From Prevotella sp. (GTDB lineage Bacteria; Bacteroidota; Bacteroidia; Bacteroidales; Bacteroidaceae), in NCBI GenBank assembly GCA_015060485.1, contig SUYI01000001.1, positions 224,760 to 288,759 on the forward strand: a stretch of DNA of 64,000 bases. Direction: 5' to 3'. Made by a program: the position numbers and the translations under genes. Positions 1 to 9,891 of this stretch are shown here, piece by piece (position 1 is the stretch's first letter; each line of letters opens with the position of its first letter). The notes under the pieces are model-generated. The model was not told the origin of the DNA. It saw only the letters and a program-made list of their open reading frames with translations, and did no database searches.

Positions 1-2
1 AG

Positions 3-686
3 ATGACTGTCCGCTACATGGGCGGCGGCCACAAGAAGAAGTATCGTCTGATCGACTTCAAGCGAGAGAAGGATGGTGTTCCAGCTGTAGTGAAGACAAT
101 CGAGTATGATCCTAACCGTTCAGCTCGCATTGCCCTGCTTTACTACGCTGATGGTGAGAAACGTTATATCATTGCTCCTAACGGACTGGAGGTTGGTGCA
201 ACCCTGATGTCTGGCGCAGAGGCAGTGCCCGAGGTGGGTAATGCTCTTCCCCTGGCCAACATCCCTGTGGGTACCGTGATTCACAACATTGAGTTGCGGC
301 CCGGACAGGGTGCCCTGCTGGTTCGTTCGGCTGGTAATTTTGCTCAGTTGACTTCTCGTGAGGGTAGCTACTGTGTGATTAAGCTTCCTTCAGGTGAGAC
401 ACGCCAGGTGCTCTCTGCCTGCAAGGCTACTATTGGTAGTGTCGGTAACTCTGACCACGCTCTGGAGCAGTCCGGTAAGGCCGGTCGCTCACGCTGGTTG
501 GGTCGTCGCCCCCACAACCGTGGTGTTGTTATGAACCCGCACGATCACCCGATGGGTGGTGGTGAAGGCCGTCAGTCTGGTGGACATCCCCGTTCACGCA
601 AGGGCTTGTACGCTAAGGGTCTCAAGACTCGCGCTCCGAAGAAGCAGTCGAACAAGTACATCATCGAAAGAGCTAACAAGAAGTAA
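3..686 (+). CDS. rplB: 50S ribosomal protein L2, 5'-truncated by window edge
   Basis: L2 is a primary 23S rRNA binder needed for subunit association and the peptidyl-transferase centre. The visible 227 residues correspond to the C-terminal five-sixths of the usual ~274-residue protein; the reading frame is open to the window edge, so the ATG at position 3 is internal, not the start. The hallmark near the C-terminus, [17 protein letters not shown], contains the conserved histidine loop. It is the first gene seen of the S10 operon, 25 nt before rpsS. Confidence 0.97.
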   Translation: MTVRYMGGGHKKKYRLIDFKREKDGVPAVVKTIEYDPNRSARIALLYYADGEKRYIIAPNGLEVGATLMSGAEAVPEVGNALPLANIPVGTVIHNIELRPGQGALLVRSAGNFAQLTSREGSYCVIKLPSGETRQVLSACKATIGSVGNSDHALEQSGKAGRSRWLGRRPHNRGVVMNPHDHPMGGGEGRQSGGHPRSRKGLYAKGLKTRAPKKQSNKYIIERANKK

Positions 687-711
687 TCACGAAGTTAAGA
701 AAGAGTAAATT

Positions 712-978
712 ATGAGTCGTTCATTAAAAAAAGGCCCGTACATCAACGTATCGCTCGAGAAGAAGATTCTCGCTATGAATGAGAGCGGTAAGAAGAATGT
801 CGTCAAGACATGGGCCAGAGCTTCAATGATTTCCCCGGATTTCGTGGGACATACAGTTGCAGTTCATAACGGTAACAAATTCATCCCTGTTTACATTACC
901 GAGAACATGGTTGGACACAAGCTGGGTGAGTTCTCTCCCACACGTCGTTTCGGTGGCCATGCCGGTAACAAGAAGTAA
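712..978 (+). CDS. rpsS: 30S ribosomal protein S19
   Basis: S19 forms part of the 30S head with S13 and contacts the A-site side of 16S rRNA. The 88-residue length is normal, and the start [12 protein letters not shown] and the end [17 protein letters not shown] are family hallmarks. It sits between rplB and rplV as in the canonical S10 operon. Confidence 0.97.
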   Translation: MSRSLKKGPYINVSLEKKILAMNESGKKNVVKTWARASMISPDFVGHTVAVHNGNKFIPVYITENMVGHKLGEFSPTRRFGGHAGNKK

Positions 979-985
979 GCTCCAG

Positions 986-1020
986 GGAAAAAGTAAAAAA
1001 GTAAAAAAGTAAAAAAGATA
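986..1020. repeat. AAAAAGT-type tandem heptamers abutting rplV start
   Basis: The 42-nt rpsS-rplV spacer holds about four head-to-tail copies of a roughly 7-nt unit (GTAAAAAA) ending directly at the rplV ATG, so it replaces any Shine-Dalgarno sequence. Similar short-period repeats occur at many gene junctions in this window. Function is unknown. Confidence 0.8.
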
Positions 1021-1419
1021 ATGGGAGCAAGAAAAAGATTAGCGGCTGAACAGAGAAAAGCAGCCAATAAGACACAGTACTTTGCAAAGCTGAAGGGCTG
1101 TCCCTCTTCACCCCGCAAGATGCGTTATGTCGTTGACATGATCCGCGGTATGGAGGTGAATCGCGCACTCGGTGTGCTGCACTTCTCGAAGAAGGCTGCC
1201 TCAGAGAATGTAGAAAAGCTTCTCCGCTCGGCTATCGCCAACTGGGAGGCCAAGAATGACCGCAAGGCAGAAGACGGTGAACTGTATGTAAGCCGTGTCT
1301 TCGTCGACGAAGGTGTGACAATGAAACGTATGAGACCGGCACCTCAGGGCCGTGGCTACCGCATCCGCAAGCGCTCGAACCACGTGACTCTGTTTGTCGA
1401 CGCTAAAACTAATGATTAA
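1021..1419 (+). CDS. rplV: 50S ribosomal protein L22
   Basis: L22 lines the peptide exit tunnel through a long beta-hairpin. The 132-residue product carries the hairpin region near the C-terminus ([20 protein letters not shown]), which matches the family's conserved RxxPRAxGRA-like segment. The start ATG follows the tandem A-rich repeat directly; it is the only start giving the usual N-terminus ([13 protein letters not shown]). Confidence 0.95.
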   Translation: MGARKRLAAEQRKAANKTQYFAKLKGCPSSPRKMRYVVDMIRGMEVNRALGVLHFSKKAASENVEKLLRSAIANWEAKNDRKAEDGELYVSRVFVDEGVTMKRMRPAPQGRGYRIRKRSNHVTLFVDAKTND

Positions 1420-1429
1420 GCAATAAGGT

Positions 1430-2155
1430 ATGGGACAGAAAGTAAATCCTATTAGCAACCGTCTTGGCATCGTCAAGGGTTGGGATTCAAATTGGTTCGG
1501 AGGCAAGAACTTCGGCGACAACCTGGTCGAGGACCAGAAAATCCGTAAGTATCTGAACGAGCGTCTGGCTAAGGCCAGCATCTCGAAGATTGTCATCGAG
1601 CGTACACTGAAGCTGGTTACCATCACCATCTGCACAGCCCGTCCGGGTCTGGTCATTGGTAAGGGTGGTCAGGATGTCGACAAGCTCAAGGAAGAGCTGA
1701 AGAAACTCTATGACAAGGAGATACAGATTAATATCTTCGAAGTAAAGAAGCCTGAGCTCGATGCAAACATCGTAGCTAACAACCTCGCTCGCCAGATAGA
1801 GGGTAAGATTGCTTACCGTCGTGCTATCAAGATGGCTGTGGCTAACACCATGCGCGCTGGAGCAGAAGGCATCAAGGTGCAGATCTCAGGACGTCTGAAC
1901 GGCGCTGAAATCGCACGTAGCGAAATGATTAAGGAAGGCCGCACTCCGCTGCACACCTTCCGTGCTGACATTGATTACTGCCAGGCAGAGGCTCTCACAA
2001 AGGTTGGCCTGCTGGGTCTGAAGGTCTGGATTTGCCGTGGTGAGGTTTATGGTAAGGTTGACTTGGCTCCTAACTTCACACAGGAGAAGGGCGCAGCCCG
2101 CTCAAACGGTGGTCGTGACAATGGTGGCAGACGTTTCCGCAACAAGAAGAAGTAA
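1430..2155 (+). CDS. rpsC: 30S ribosomal protein S3
   Basis: S3 sits at the mRNA entry pore of the 30S head. The 241-residue sequence has the N-terminal KH domain with [14 protein letters not shown] and the C-terminal S3 domain with [13 protein letters not shown]. The C-terminus is a short Gly/Arg/Asn/Lys-rich tail. It starts 10 nt after rplV. Confidence 0.97.
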   Translation: MGQKVNPISNRLGIVKGWDSNWFGGKNFGDNLVEDQKIRKYLNERLAKASISKIVIERTLKLVTITICTARPGLVIGKGGQDVDKLKEELKKLYDKEIQINIFEVKKPELDANIVANNLARQIEGKIAYRRAIKMAVANTMRAGAEGIKVQISGRLNGAEIARSEMIKEGRTPLHTFRADIDYCQAEALTKVGLLGLKVWICRGEVYGKVDLAPNFTQEKGAARSNGGRDNGGRRFRNKKK

Positions 2156-2177
2156 TTAACAAAAGTAAGAAGCTATC

Positions 2178-2606
2178 ATGTTACAACCCAAAAGAGTAAG
2201 ATATAGAAGGCCGCAGGACGGACGTGGCAACAAAGGCAACGCCCACCGCGGAACGCAGCTGGCTTTCGGAAGCTTCGGCATCAAGACGCTTGACGCCAAG
2301 TGGATTGACAGCCGCCAGATTGAGGCAGCCCGTGTTGCCATCAACCGTTACATGAACCGTGAAGGTCAGGTTTGGATTCGCATCTTCCCCGACAAACCCA
2401 TTACTCGTAAGCCTGCTGACGTACGTATGGGTAAGGGTAAGGGTGACCCCGCAGGATGGGTGGCACCTGTAACCCCGGGACGTATCCTGTTTGAAGTAGA
2501 GGGCGTGCCCTTCGAGGTTGCCAAGGAGGCTCTGCGCCTCGGTGCCCAGAAGCTGCCCGTGAAGACTAAGTTTATTGTTAGACGCGATTACGATAAAAAC
2601 GCTTAA
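2178..2606 (+). CDS. rplP: 50S ribosomal protein L16
   Basis: L16 helps position tRNA in the A site near the peptidyl-transferase centre. The 142-residue product starts [13 protein letters not shown] and contains [22 protein letters not shown], the conserved rRNA-binding stretch with the loop [10 protein letters not shown] after it. It sits in the standard rpsC-rplP-rpmC order. Confidence 0.97.
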   Translation: MLQPKRVRYRRPQDGRGNKGNAHRGTQLAFGSFGIKTLDAKWIDSRQIEAARVAINRYMNREGQVWIRIFPDKPITRKPADVRMGKGKGDPAGWVAPVTPGRILFEVEGVPFEVAKEALRLGAQKLPVKTKFIVRRDYDKNA

Positions 2607-2609
2607 GCT

Positions 2610-2804
2610 ATGAAGATGAATGAAATTAAAGGTCTGGAGACCAAGGAACTGGCCGAGAAGCTGGAGACTGAGGTTGCTAACTACAACCAGATGAAGTTGA
2701 ACCACGCTGTTACTCCGCTGGAGAATCCATCGCAGATTAAGGCCGCACGTCGTGACATCGCACGTATGAAGACAGAACTCCGTCAGAGAGAACTTAACAA
2801 ATAA
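2610..2804 (+). CDS. rpmC: 50S ribosomal protein L29
   Basis: L29 is a small two-helix protein near the exit tunnel, part of the docking platform for nascent-chain factors. The 64 residues include the family signature around [20 protein letters not shown]. It starts 3 nt after the rplP stop, implying translational coupling. Confidence 0.95.
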   Translation: MKMNEIKGLETKELAEKLETEVANYNQMKLNHAVTPLENPSQIKAARRDIARMKTELRQRELNK

Positions 2805-2815
2805 TAATGGTCCAG

Positions 2816-3073
2816 ATGGAAACAAGAAATTTAAGAAAGACAAGACAGGGTGTCGTTATCAGCAACAAAATGGATAAAACCATTGTTATTGCAGCTAAGT
2901 TCAAGGAGAAGCACCCGATTTATGGTAAGTTTGTCCAGAAGACAAAGAAGTACCATGCTCACGATGAGAAGAATGAGTGCCAGATTGGTGACACTGTTCT
3001 GATTATGGAGACCCGCCCCCTCTCAAAGACAAAGAGATGGCGTTTAGTACAAATCGTAGAAAAGGCTAAGTAA
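2816..3073 (+). CDS. rpsQ: 30S ribosomal protein S17
   Basis: S17 is an OB-fold 16S rRNA-binding protein. I prefer the ATG at 2816 ([20 protein letters not shown]) over the in-frame ATG at 2807, because family members begin with this motif. The resulting protein has 85 residues. The downstream motif [22 protein letters not shown] is diagnostic. Confidence 0.93.
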   Translation: METRNLRKTRQGVVISNKMDKTIVIAAKFKEKHPIYGKFVQKTKKYHAHDEKNECQIGDTVLIMETRPLSKTKRWRLVQIVEKAK

Positions 3074-3075
3074 TT

Positions 3076-3441
3076 ATGATTCAGACAGAAACAAGACTTA
3101 CCGTAGCTGATAACAGCGGTGCTCGCGAGGCTTTGTGCATCCGTGTGCTGGGTGGTACCCGTCGCCGCTACGCCAGCGTAGGTGATGTGATTGTTGTTGC
3201 AATTAAGAACGCAATCCCCACAAGTGACGTTAAAAAGGGTGCAGTATCGAAGGCTCTGGTAGTTCGTACGAAGAAGGAGATCCGTCGCGCCGACGGTTCT
3301 TACATCCGTTTCGACGACAACGCCTGTGTACTGTTGAACAACGCCGGTGAACTTCGCGGCAGCCGTATCTTCGGCCCCGTGGCTCGTGAGCTGCGCGCCG
3401 TCAACATGAAGGTTGTTTCACTCGCACCTGAGGTTCTTTAA
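3076..3441 (+). CDS. rplN: 50S ribosomal protein L14
   Basis: L14 lies at the subunit interface and contacts h14 of 16S rRNA. The 121-residue protein begins [19 protein letters not shown] and contains [16 protein letters not shown], both family hallmarks. It starts 2 nt after rpsQ. Confidence 0.97.
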   Translation: MIQTETRLTVADNSGAREALCIRVLGGTRRRYASVGDVIVVAIKNAIPTSDVKKGAVSKALVVRTKKEIRRADGSYIRFDDNACVLLNNAGELRGSRIFGPVARELRAVNMKVVSLAPEVL

Positions 3442-3463
3442 CAATATTAAAGTATAAACAGTA

Positions 3464-3781
3464 ATGGCTAAGTTACATATTAGAAAAAACGACACCGTCA
3501 TGGTCCTGTCCGGTGAGGACAAGGGCAAGACTGGTAAGGTGCTCAAGGTGCTGGTCGAGAAGCAGCGCGCTCTCGTAGAGGGTGTGAACATGGTCTCGAA
3601 GAGCACGAAGCCGAGCGCTAAGAACCCGCAGGGTGGTATCGTGAAGCAGGAAGCTCCGATACATATCTCAAATTTAAGTCTCATCGATCCGAAGAGCGGC
3701 AAGCCTACCCGTGTGGCTATCAAGCACGAGGGCAAGAACGTCGTTCGTATCGCTAAAAAGTCAGGGGAGGAGATTAAGTAA
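3464..3781 (+). CDS. rplX: 50S ribosomal protein L24
   Basis: L24 is an early-assembly 23S rRNA binder with a KOW motif, visible here as [20 protein letters not shown]. The length is 105 residues. Its TAA stop shares one base with the rplE ATG (TAATG at 3779-3783), so the two are probably translationally coupled. Confidence 0.97.
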   Translation: MAKLHIRKNDTVMVLSGEDKGKTGKVLKVLVEKQRALVEGVNMVSKSTKPSAKNPQGGIVKQEAPIHISNLSLIDPKSGKPTRVAIKHEGKNVVRIAKKSGEEIK

Positions 3782-4338
3782 TGGCAAATACAGCACAATT
3801 GAAGAAGGTTTATGTCGAGCAGATTGCTCCGGCATTGGAGAAGCAGTTCAACTACACCTCTAAGATGCAGGTTCCCGTCCTGAAGAAAATTGTCATCAAC
3901 CAGGGTCTGGGTGATGCCACACAGGACAAGAAAATCATCGACGTGGCAATCAACGAGATCACCACGATCTGCGGTCAGAAGGCTGTGGCTACTTATTCTA
4001 AGAAGGATATCGCTAACTTCAAGCTCCGTAAGAAGATGCCTATCGGCGTGATGGTTACACTGCGTCGTGAGCGCATGTACGAGTTCCTGGAGAAGCTGGT
4101 TCGCGTGGCTCTGCCCCGTATCCGTGACTTCAAGGGTATCGAGAGCAAGTTCGATGGTCGTGGTAACTACACCCTCGGTGTTCAGGAGCAGATCATCTTC
4201 CCTGAGATTAATATCGACACCGTAGACCGCATTCAGGGTATGAACATCACCTTCGTGACCAGCGCTAAGACTGACGAAGAGGGTTATGCACTGCTGAAGG
4301 CTTTCGGTCTGCCGTTTAAGAACGCTAAAAACGATTAA
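3781..4338 (+). CDS. rplE: 50S ribosomal protein L5
   Basis: L5 binds 5S rRNA and the P-site tRNA elbow. The 185-residue sequence has the L5 signature [15 protein letters not shown] and the C-terminal segment [15 protein letters not shown]. It overlaps the rplX stop by one base. Confidence 0.97.
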   Translation: MANTAQLKKVYVEQIAPALEKQFNYTSKMQVPVLKKIVINQGLGDATQDKKIIDVAINEITTICGQKAVATYSKKDIANFKLRKKMPIGVMVTLRRERMYEFLEKLVRVALPRIRDFKGIESKFDGRGNYTLGVQEQIIFPEINIDTVDRIQGMNITFVTSAKTDEEGYALLKAFGLPFKNAKND

Positions 4339-4343
4339 GAGAT

Positions 4344-4646
4344 ATGGCAAAAGAATCAATGAAGGCTCGTGAGGTGAAGCGTGCTAAGCTCGTTGCCCGT
4401 TATGCTGAGAAGCGTGCAGCCTTGAAGAAGATTATCGCAACGTCTGAGGACCCTGCAGAGGCTTACGAGGCTGCTCGCAAGCTGCAGAGCATTCCCAAAA
4501 ACGCTAACCCCATCCGTCTGCACAATCGTTGCAAGATCACGGGTCGTCCCAAGGGCTATATGCGCCAGTTCGGTCTCAGCCGTATTCAGTTCCGTGAAAT
4601 GGCATCAAGCGGTCTGATCCCCGGCGTGAAGAAGGCTAGCTGGTAA
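4344..4646 (+). CDS. rpsN: 30S ribosomal protein S14, zinc-free type
   Basis: S14 completes the 30S head. The 100-residue length and the segment [20 protein letters not shown] lacking a CxxC...CxxC pair identify the long, non-zinc (C-minus) form. The end PGVKKASW is canonical. It lies 5 nt after rplE and is followed by the largest gap of this part of the operon. Confidence 0.96.
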   Translation: MAKESMKAREVKRAKLVARYAEKRAALKKIIATSEDPAEAYEAARKLQSIPKNANPIRLHNRCKITGRPKGYMRQFGLSRIQFREMASSGLIPGVKKASW

Positions 4647-4688
4647 TCCCCTTCCGAGAAAAAAGAGAAATCTATTTATTTAATATTG

Positions 4689-4703
4689 TCGGGGCAGTCC
4701 CGA
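4689..4703 (+). other. Small hairpin in the rpsN-rpsH spacer
   Basis: The 77-nt rpsN-rpsH spacer holds a 5-bp stem TCGGG/CCCGA with a 5-nt loop, followed by an AT-rich run. It may be a weak attenuator, a processing site or a ribosomal-protein feedback site. Nothing else supports a specific function. Confidence 0.3.
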
Positions 4704-4723
4704 TTAATTAAACAATTTATTTT

Positions 4724-5119
4724 ATGACAGATCCAATAGCAGATTATCTGACCAGACTCAGAAACGCCATTATGGCCAACCACCGCGTGGTTGAGGTTCC
4801 TGCGTCTAACTTGAAGAAGGAAATCACAAAGATCCTCTTCGAGAAGGGTTACATCCTGAACTACAAGTTCATCGAGGATGGCCCTCAGGGTACTATCAAG
4901 GTGGCTTTGAAGTATGACCCTGCCACCAAGGCTAACGCCATCAAGTGCCTGAAGCGCGTGTCGACACCAGGTCTTCGTAAGTACACTGGTTACAAGAACA
5001 TGCCGAGAGTTATTAACGGATTAGGTATAGCCATCTTATCTACATCCCAAGGTGTAATGACAGACAAAGAGGCTTCACAGCTGAAGATTGGCGGTGAGGT
5101 GCTTTGCTACGTTTATTAA
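4724..5119 (+). CDS. rpsH: 30S ribosomal protein S8
   Basis: S8 is a primary 16S rRNA binder and, in enterobacteria, a feedback regulator of the spc operon. The 131-residue product begins MTDPIADYLTRLRNA and ends with the conserved STSQGVMTDKEA...GGEVLCYVY region. Confidence 0.97.
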   Translation: MTDPIADYLTRLRNAIMANHRVVEVPASNLKKEITKILFEKGYILNYKFIEDGPQGTIKVALKYDPATKANAIKCLKRVSTPGLRKYTGYKNMPRVINGLGIAILSTSQGVMTDKEASQLKIGGEVLCYVY

Positions 5120-5134
5120 TTGGAGGACCTGAAT

Positions 5135-5704
5135 ATGTCAAGAATAGGAAAATTGCCAATTAGTATCCCTGCAGGCGTTACAGTTGCTCAGGGTCAGGAC
5201 GGTGTTGTTACAGTAAAGGGTCCGAAGGGCGAACTCTCTCAGAAGGTTGACGCCAGCATCAAGATGAACATCGCTGACGGTCAGATCACTTTCGAGATTG
5301 ACGAGAACAGCCCCGTAAATATCAAGCAGAAGCAGGCTTTCCATGGCCTCTACCGCGCTCTGATCAACAACATGGTTGTTGGTGTCAGCGAGGGTTACAA
5401 GAAGGAAATGGAGCTGATCGGTGTCGGTTACCGTGTGTCGAACCAGGGCAACATCATTGAGTTCTCACTGGGTTATACACACCCCATCTTCATCCAGCTT
5501 CCTAAGGAGGTGAAGGTTGAAACTAAGATGGAGCGTAACCAGAATCCCCAGATTATTCTGGAGTCATGCGACAAGGCATTGCTCGGACTGATTTGTGCAA
5601 AAATTCGTTCTTTCCGTATGCCGGAGCCTTACAAGGGTAAGGGTATTTTGTTCAAGGGCGAGGTTATCCGTCGTAAGTCGGGTAAGTCAGCCTCAGCTAA
5701 GTAA
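5135..5704 (+). CDS. rplF: 50S ribosomal protein L6
   Basis: L6 lies near the sarcin-ricin loop and the factor-binding site. The start is the ATG at 5135 (MSRIGKLPISIPAGV), preceded by TTGGAGG at 5120-5126, one of the few good Shine-Dalgarno matches here; an upstream in-frame TTG is rejected. The 189-residue protein ends with PEPYKGKGILFKGEVIRRK, the L6 signature. Confidence 0.96.
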   Translation: MSRIGKLPISIPAGVTVAQGQDGVVTVKGPKGELSQKVDASIKMNIADGQITFEIDENSPVNIKQKQAFHGLYRALINNMVVGVSEGYKKEMELIGVGYRVSNQGNIIEFSLGYTHPIFIQLPKEVKVETKMERNQNPQIILESCDKALLGLICAKIRSFRMPEPYKGKGILFKGEVIRRKSGKSASAK

Positions 5705-5723
5705 TTTTAATTGATTGACGATT

Positions 5724-6068
5724 ATGACAACAAAGAAAGTAGAAAGACGAATTAAGATCAAATATAGAATTCGTAAGAACGTTTTCGGTACTGCCGAGCG
5801 TCCTCGTATGAGCGTGTTCCGCTCGAACAAGCAGATCTACGTTCAGGTGATTAACGATTTGGAAGGTAAAACTCTTGCTGCAGCATCTTCTATCGGTCTG
5901 GAGGCTATGCCTAAGATCCAGCAGGCTGAGAAGGTTGGTGAGCTGATTGCCGCAAAGGCTCAGGAGGCTGGCGTTAGCGCCGTTGTCTTCGACCGTAACG
6001 GTTATCTGTATCATGGCCGCGTAAAGTCTCTGGCTGATGCAGCACGTAAAGGTGGACTTAAATTTTAA
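5724..6068 (+). CDS. rplR: 50S ribosomal protein L18
   Basis: L18 binds 5S rRNA together with L5. The ATG at 5724 gives a 114-residue protein with [19 protein letters not shown] and the end [19 protein letters not shown], both family hallmarks. A TTG nine bases upstream is an unlikely start. Confidence 0.96.
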   Translation: MTTKKVERRIKIKYRIRKNVFGTAERPRMSVFRSNKQIYVQVINDLEGKTLAAASSIGLEAMPKIQQAEKVGELIAAKAQEAGVSAVVFDRNGYLYHGRVKSLADAARKGGLKF

Positions 6069-6074
6069 ACGATT

Positions 6075-6587
6075 ATGGCAATGAACAAAGTTAAGATAAA
6101 TAGCGACGTAGAGTTGAAAGACAGACTGGTTGCCATCAACCGTGTTACTAAGGTAACGAAGGGTGGTCGCACCTTTACATTCGCAGCCATTGTTGTTGTC
6201 GGCGACGGCAACGGTATCATTGGCTGGGGTCTTGGCAAGGCTGGTGAAGTAACCGCCGCCATCGCCAAGGGTACAGAGGCAGCCAAGAAGAACCTGGTGA
6301 AAGTTCCCGTGCTCAAGGGTACTATCCCTCATGAGATGGAAGCTCGTTTCGGTGGTGCTCACGTATTCCTCCGTCCCGCTGCAGCCGGTACCGGTCTGGT
6401 AGCAGGTGGTGCTATGCGTGCCGTACTGGAGAGTGTTGGTGTGAAGGACGTCCTCGCAAAGTCGAAGGGCTCTTCTAACCCCCATAACCTGGTAAAGGCT
6501 ACCATTGAGGCTCTGAGTCAGATGCGTGATGCCTACACTGTAGCAGGTACACGCGGTATCAGTATGGAAAAAGTATTTAGAGGATAA
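6075..6587 (+). CDS. rpsE: 30S ribosomal protein S5
   Basis: S5 lines the mRNA entry channel and affects decoding fidelity. The 170-residue protein has the double-stranded-RNA-binding-like N-domain with [20 protein letters not shown] and the C-domain with [15 protein letters not shown]. It starts 6 nt after rplR. Confidence 0.97.
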   Translation: MAMNKVKINSDVELKDRLVAINRVTKVTKGGRTFTFAAIVVVGDGNGIIGWGLGKAGEVTAAIAKGTEAAKKNLVKVPVLKGTIPHEMEARFGGAHVFLRPAAAGTGLVAGGAMRAVLESVGVKDVLAKSKGSSNPHNLVKATIEALSQMRDAYTVAGTRGISMEKVFRG

Positions 6588-6602
6588 TAAGGAGAAAGAA
6601 CT

Positions 6603-6779
6603 ATGGCAACAATTAAGATTAAGCAGATTAAGAGCAAGATCGGTTATCCCGTTGACCAGAAGCGCACTCTTGAGGCACTCGGTCTTCACAAGATTTCCCA
6701 GGTCGTAGAGAAGGAAGATACTCCTGTCATCCGCGGTATGATCCGTAAGGTTCACCATCTGGTGACTGTTATCGATTAA
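6603..6779 (+). CDS. rpmD: 50S ribosomal protein L30
   Basis: The 58-residue reading frame begins [20 protein letters not shown] and continues with [10 protein letters not shown], the standard L30 signature. A GGAG sequence lies about 10 nt before the ATG. The position between rpsE and rplO is the canonical one. Confidence 0.95.
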   Translation: MATIKIKQIKSKIGYPVDQKRTLEALGLHKISQVVEKEDTPVIRGMIRKVHHLVTVID

Positions 6780-6811
6780 TTTCATCACAACAATTAAAAC
6801 GTATTACGATT

Positions 6812-7258
6812 ATGAAACTACATACTTTAAAACCGGCTGAGGGTTCAACCCATTCACGTCGTAGAATCGGTCGCGGACCTGGCTCAGGTCTGGGTGGCAC
6901 TTCTACCCGTGGTCACAAGGGTGCCAAGGCTCGTTCTGGTTACAAGAAGAAGGTTGGTTTCGAAGGTGGTCAGATGCCTCTGCAGCGTCGTCTGCCGAAG
7001 TTTGGCTTCAAGAACATCAACCACAAGGAGTACTTTGCAGTGAACCTCTCTACCCTGCAGAAGCTGGCAGAGGAGAAGGGATACACCAAGATCGGTATTG
7101 CCGAGCTGGTAGCTGCAGGTCTGACCAATGGCAAGGAGCTTGTTAAGATTCTTGGTAACGGTGAGCTGAAGGCCAAGGTTGACGTAGAGGCCAACGCATT
7201 CTCAAAGACTGCCGAGGAAGCTATCAAGGCAGTTGGTGGTAACGCAACAATTATCTAA
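6812..7258 (+). CDS. rplO: 50S ribosomal protein L15
   Basis: L15 is a late-assembly large-subunit protein. The 148-residue product has the glycine-rich N-terminus (GRGPGSGLGGTSTRGHKG) and the basic, extended first half typical of the family. It lies 8 nt before secY. Confidence 0.97.
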   Translation: MKLHTLKPAEGSTHSRRRIGRGPGSGLGGTSTRGHKGAKARSGYKKKVGFEGGQMPLQRRLPKFGFKNINHKEYFAVNLSTLQKLAEEKGYTKIGIAELVAAGLTNGKELVKILGNGELKAKVDVEANAFSKTAEEAIKAVGGNATII

Positions 7259-7266
7259 TAGTCAAG

Positions 7267-8607
7267 ATGAAGAAGTTAATAGAGACACTGAAGAACATAT
7301 GGAAGATCGAGGATCTGCGTCAGCGCATCCTCATCACGATGCTGTTTGTAGCCATCTACCGTTTCGGTTCGTTTGTTGTACTGCCTGGCATCAATCCCGC
7401 TCTGCTGGACAAGCTGCAGTCACAGACCGCTGGTGGTCTGATGTCACTGCTGGATATGTTCTCTGGTGGTGCATTCTCCAACGCATCAATCTTTGCGCTT
7501 GGAATCATGCCTTACATCTCTGCTTCCATCGTTATGCAGCTCCTCGCCGTCGCTGTGCCTTACTTCCAGAAGATGCAGCGCGAGGGTGAGAGCGGCCGCA
7601 AGAAGATTATGACTTATACTCGCTACCTGACAGTGGCTATCCTGCTGTTCCAGGCTCCGAGCTACCTCATCAATCTGAAGATGCAGGCCGGTGCTGCCCT
7701 GGCTTCAGGAATCAGCTGGTCAGTATTCGTATTCCCAGCAACTATCATCCTGGCTGCCGGCAGTATGTTCATCCTCTGGCTGGGTGAGCGCATTACCGAT
7801 AAGGGTATTGGAAATGGTATCTCGCTGATCATTATGATCGGTATCATTGCCCGCCTACCGCAGGCATTCATTCAGGAGGTGTCTTCACGTTTCACTGCCA
7901 TCAGCGGTGGTGGTCTTGTGATGTTCCTCGTCGAGATTATCATTCTCTATGCAGTAGTATGTGCAGCAATCGTTCTTGTACAGGGTGTCCGCAAGGTGCC
8001 CGTACAGTATGCAAAACGCATTGTCGGTGGCCAGCAGGTCGGTGGTGCACGTCAGTACATCCCCCTGAAGCTGTTCGCTGCTAACGTGATGCCTATCATC
8101 TTTGCTCAGGCACTGATGTTCATTCCGTTGGCTTTCGTACAGTATGCTGCTCCGGAAAATGCCAACTGGTTTGTCCGTTCCATGCTTGATCACCACAGCT
8201 GGACCTACAACATCATCTTTGCATTCCTGATCATCGCATTCACCTACTTCTACACTGCCATCACGCTTAATCCTACGCAGATGGCTGAGGACATGAAGCG
8301 CAACAACGGCTTTATCCCCGGCATCAAGCCCGGTAAGCCGACGGCTGACTTTATCGACGATGTGATGTCTCGCATCACCCTGCCCGGTTCGCTGTTCATT
8401 GCCTTCATTGCCATCATGCCCGCCCTCGCAGGACTGCTGGATGTGCAGGATGCCTTCTCTCAGTTCTTCGGTGGTACCTCACTGCTGATTCTCGTGGGTG
8501 TCGTGCTCGACACACTGCAGCAGATTGAGAGCCATCTGCTCATGCGCCACTACGACGGTCTGCTGAACTCAGGCCGTATCCACGGACGCGGAATGAGCGC
8601 GTACTAA
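7267..8607 (+). CDS. secY: Protein translocase channel subunit SecY
   Basis: SecY is the pore of the general Sec translocon in the inner membrane. The 446-residue protein shows about ten hydrophobic segments and the conserved plug/early-loop region GINPALLDKL with LLDMFSGGAFSNASIFALGIMP split around it. The C-terminal cytosolic loop carries GFIPGIKPGKPT. Its position after rplO and before map matches the Bacteroidetes arrangement. Confidence 0.97.
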   Translation: MKKLIETLKNIWKIEDLRQRILITMLFVAIYRFGSFVVLPGINPALLDKLQSQTAGGLMSLLDMFSGGAFSNASIFALGIMPYISASIVMQLLAVAVPYFQKMQREGESGRKKIMTYTRYLTVAILLFQAPSYLINLKMQAGAALASGISWSVFVFPATIILAAGSMFILWLGERITDKGIGNGISLIIMIGIIARLPQAFIQEVSSRFTAISGGGLVMFLVEIIILYAVVCAAIVLVQGVRKVPVQYAKRIVGGQQVGGARQYIPLKLFAANVMPIIFAQALMFIPLAFVQYAAPENANWFVRSMLDHHSWTYNIIFAFLIIAFTYFYTAITLNPTQMAEDMKRNNGFIPGIKPGKPTADFIDDVMSRITLPGSLFIAFIAIMPALAGLLDVQDAFSQFFGGTSLLILVGVVLDTLQQIESHLLMRHYDGLLNSGRIHGRGMSAY

Positions 8608-8613
8608 GCCAGT

Positions 8614-9414
8614 ATGAAGATCTTCCTGAAGACTGAAGATGAAATTGAGCTGATGCGCCAGGCTAACCAACTCGTTGGTAAAACCCTTGGCGAATTAGCA
8701 AAGCATATCAAGCCTGGTGTAACGACCCTCCAGTTGGATCAAATGGCCGATGAATTCATTCGCGACCATGGAGCGATTCCGACATTCAAGGGTTTCCCCA
8801 ATCCATATGGAGGGCCGTTTCCCGCCAGCATCTGCACCTCGGTAAACGACGTCGTCGTGCATGGCGTTCCCAATGCCGAGACTGTGCTGAAAGACGGTGA
8901 CATCATCTCCATCGACTGCGGCACGCTGCTGAACGGCTTTTGCGGTGACTCTTGCTACACATTCTGTGTCGGTGAGGTCAGCGATGAGGTCAAGGAGCTG
9001 CTCCGCACAACGAAGGAGGCCCTTTACAAGGGTATCGATAACGCCGTTGCAGGTCGTCACCTCGGTGACATCAGCAGTGCTGTGCAGGACCATTGCGAAG
9101 CTCACCATTATGGTGTCGTCCGTGAATTGACCGGACATGGTATCGGCCGTGAGATGCATGAAGACCCTCAGGTGCCCAACTACGGACGCCGTGGAAACGG
9201 TGTGATGCTAAAAGCCTCCATGTGTATCGCCATCGAACCGATGATTACCATGGGCAAGCGCGACATCTGGCTCGACCAGGACCGTTGGACCATCCGTACA
9301 CAGGACGGAAAGCCTGCCGCTCATTTCGAGCATACGGTGGCCGTTCGCAAGGGCAAGGCAGAGATTTTATCCTCATTCGACGAGGTTGAGAGCATAGAAG
9401 GTAAACTATATTAA
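8614..9414 (+). CDS. map: Type I methionine aminopeptidase
   Basis: The enzyme removes the initiator methionine from nascent proteins. The 266-residue length is that of type I enzymes. Metal-ligand motifs are visible: the aspartates in IISIDCG and CGDSCYTF, the histidine in TGHGIGREMHEDP, and the glutamates in CIAIEPM and in the C-terminal AHFEHTVAV. It lies 6 nt after secY and 6 nt before infA, so it is cotranscribed with the translation genes. Confidence 0.96.
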   Translation: MKIFLKTEDEIELMRQANQLVGKTLGELAKHIKPGVTTLQLDQMADEFIRDHGAIPTFKGFPNPYGGPFPASICTSVNDVVVHGVPNAETVLKDGDIISIDCGTLLNGFCGDSCYTFCVGEVSDEVKELLRTTKEALYKGIDNAVAGRHLGDISSAVQDHCEAHHYGVVRELTGHGIGREMHEDPQVPNYGRRGNGVMLKASMCIAIEPMITMGKRDIWLDQDRWTIRTQDGKPAAHFEHTVAVRKGKAEILSSFDEVESIEGKLY

Positions 9415-9420
9415 ATATAT

Positions 9421-9639
9421 ATGGCAAAACAAGGCGCGATAGAGCAAGACGGAACCATCGTAGAGGCCCTCTCTAATGCAATGTTCCGAGTGGAGTTGGA
9501 AAATGGTGTGCCCATCATTGCGCACATCTCTGGTAAGATGCGTATGCACTACATCAAGATTCTGCCCGGCGACAAGGTGAAGGTAGAGATGAGTCCGTAC
9601 GACCTGACAAAAGGACGAATTGTATTCAGATACAAATAA
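9421..9639 (+). CDS. infA: Translation initiation factor IF-1
   Basis: IF-1 is a 72-residue S1-type OB-fold protein that occupies the 30S A site during initiation. The sequence [20 protein letters not shown] and the end [14 protein letters not shown] are diagnostic. Confidence 0.97.
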   Translation: MAKQGAIEQDGTIVEALSNAMFRVELENGVPIIAHISGKMRMHYIKILPGDKVKVEMSPYDLTKGRIVFRYK

Positions 9640-9657
9640 TATAAGGAGAACAACAAT

Positions 9658-9774
9658 ATGAAGACAAGAGCATCATTGAAGAAGCGTACCCCCGACTGCA
9701 AGATCGTACGTCGTAAGGGCCGCCTGTTCGTAATTAACAAGAAGAACCCCAAGTACAAGATGCGTCAGGGTTAA
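9658..9774 (+). CDS. rpmJ: 50S ribosomal protein L36, zinc-free type
   Basis: The 38-residue reading frame starts [20 protein letters not shown] and ends [11 protein letters not shown]. Only one cysteine (C14) remains of the usual three-cysteine, one-histidine zinc site, so this is the C-minus form common in Bacteroidetes. An AGGAG sequence lies 12 nt upstream of the ATG. Confidence 0.95.
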   Translation: MKTRASLKKRTPDCKIVRRKGRLFVINKKNPKYKMRQG

Positions 9775-9826
9775 AGATTTATGTTAAATAAGCATAAAAA
9801 GGTAGCGGAGTCTCAGAAATTCTGCG

Positions 9827-9834
9827 TACCTTTG
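9827..9834 (+). promoter_or_regulatory. Putative internal promoter (-7 box) before rpsM
   Basis: TACCTTTG matches the Bacteroidetes -7 consensus TAnnTTTG, 58 nt before rpsM within the 117-nt rpmJ-rpsM gap, the longest gap of the cluster. I do not see a good TTTG at -33, so the call is tentative. It would allow extra transcription of the rpsM-rpsK-rpsD-rpoA-rplQ part. Confidence 0.5.
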
Positions 9835-9891
9835 CATGCTTTTTTGGCAGAAATTCGAATTTTTTATATCATTTATTTTTAGTTTTAACAA

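Noticed and set aside
7233..7589. 118-codon frame overlapping the secY start in another frame.
   Set aside because: Composition rich in Cys, His, Arg and Trp typical of an out-of-frame reading; secY is certain there.
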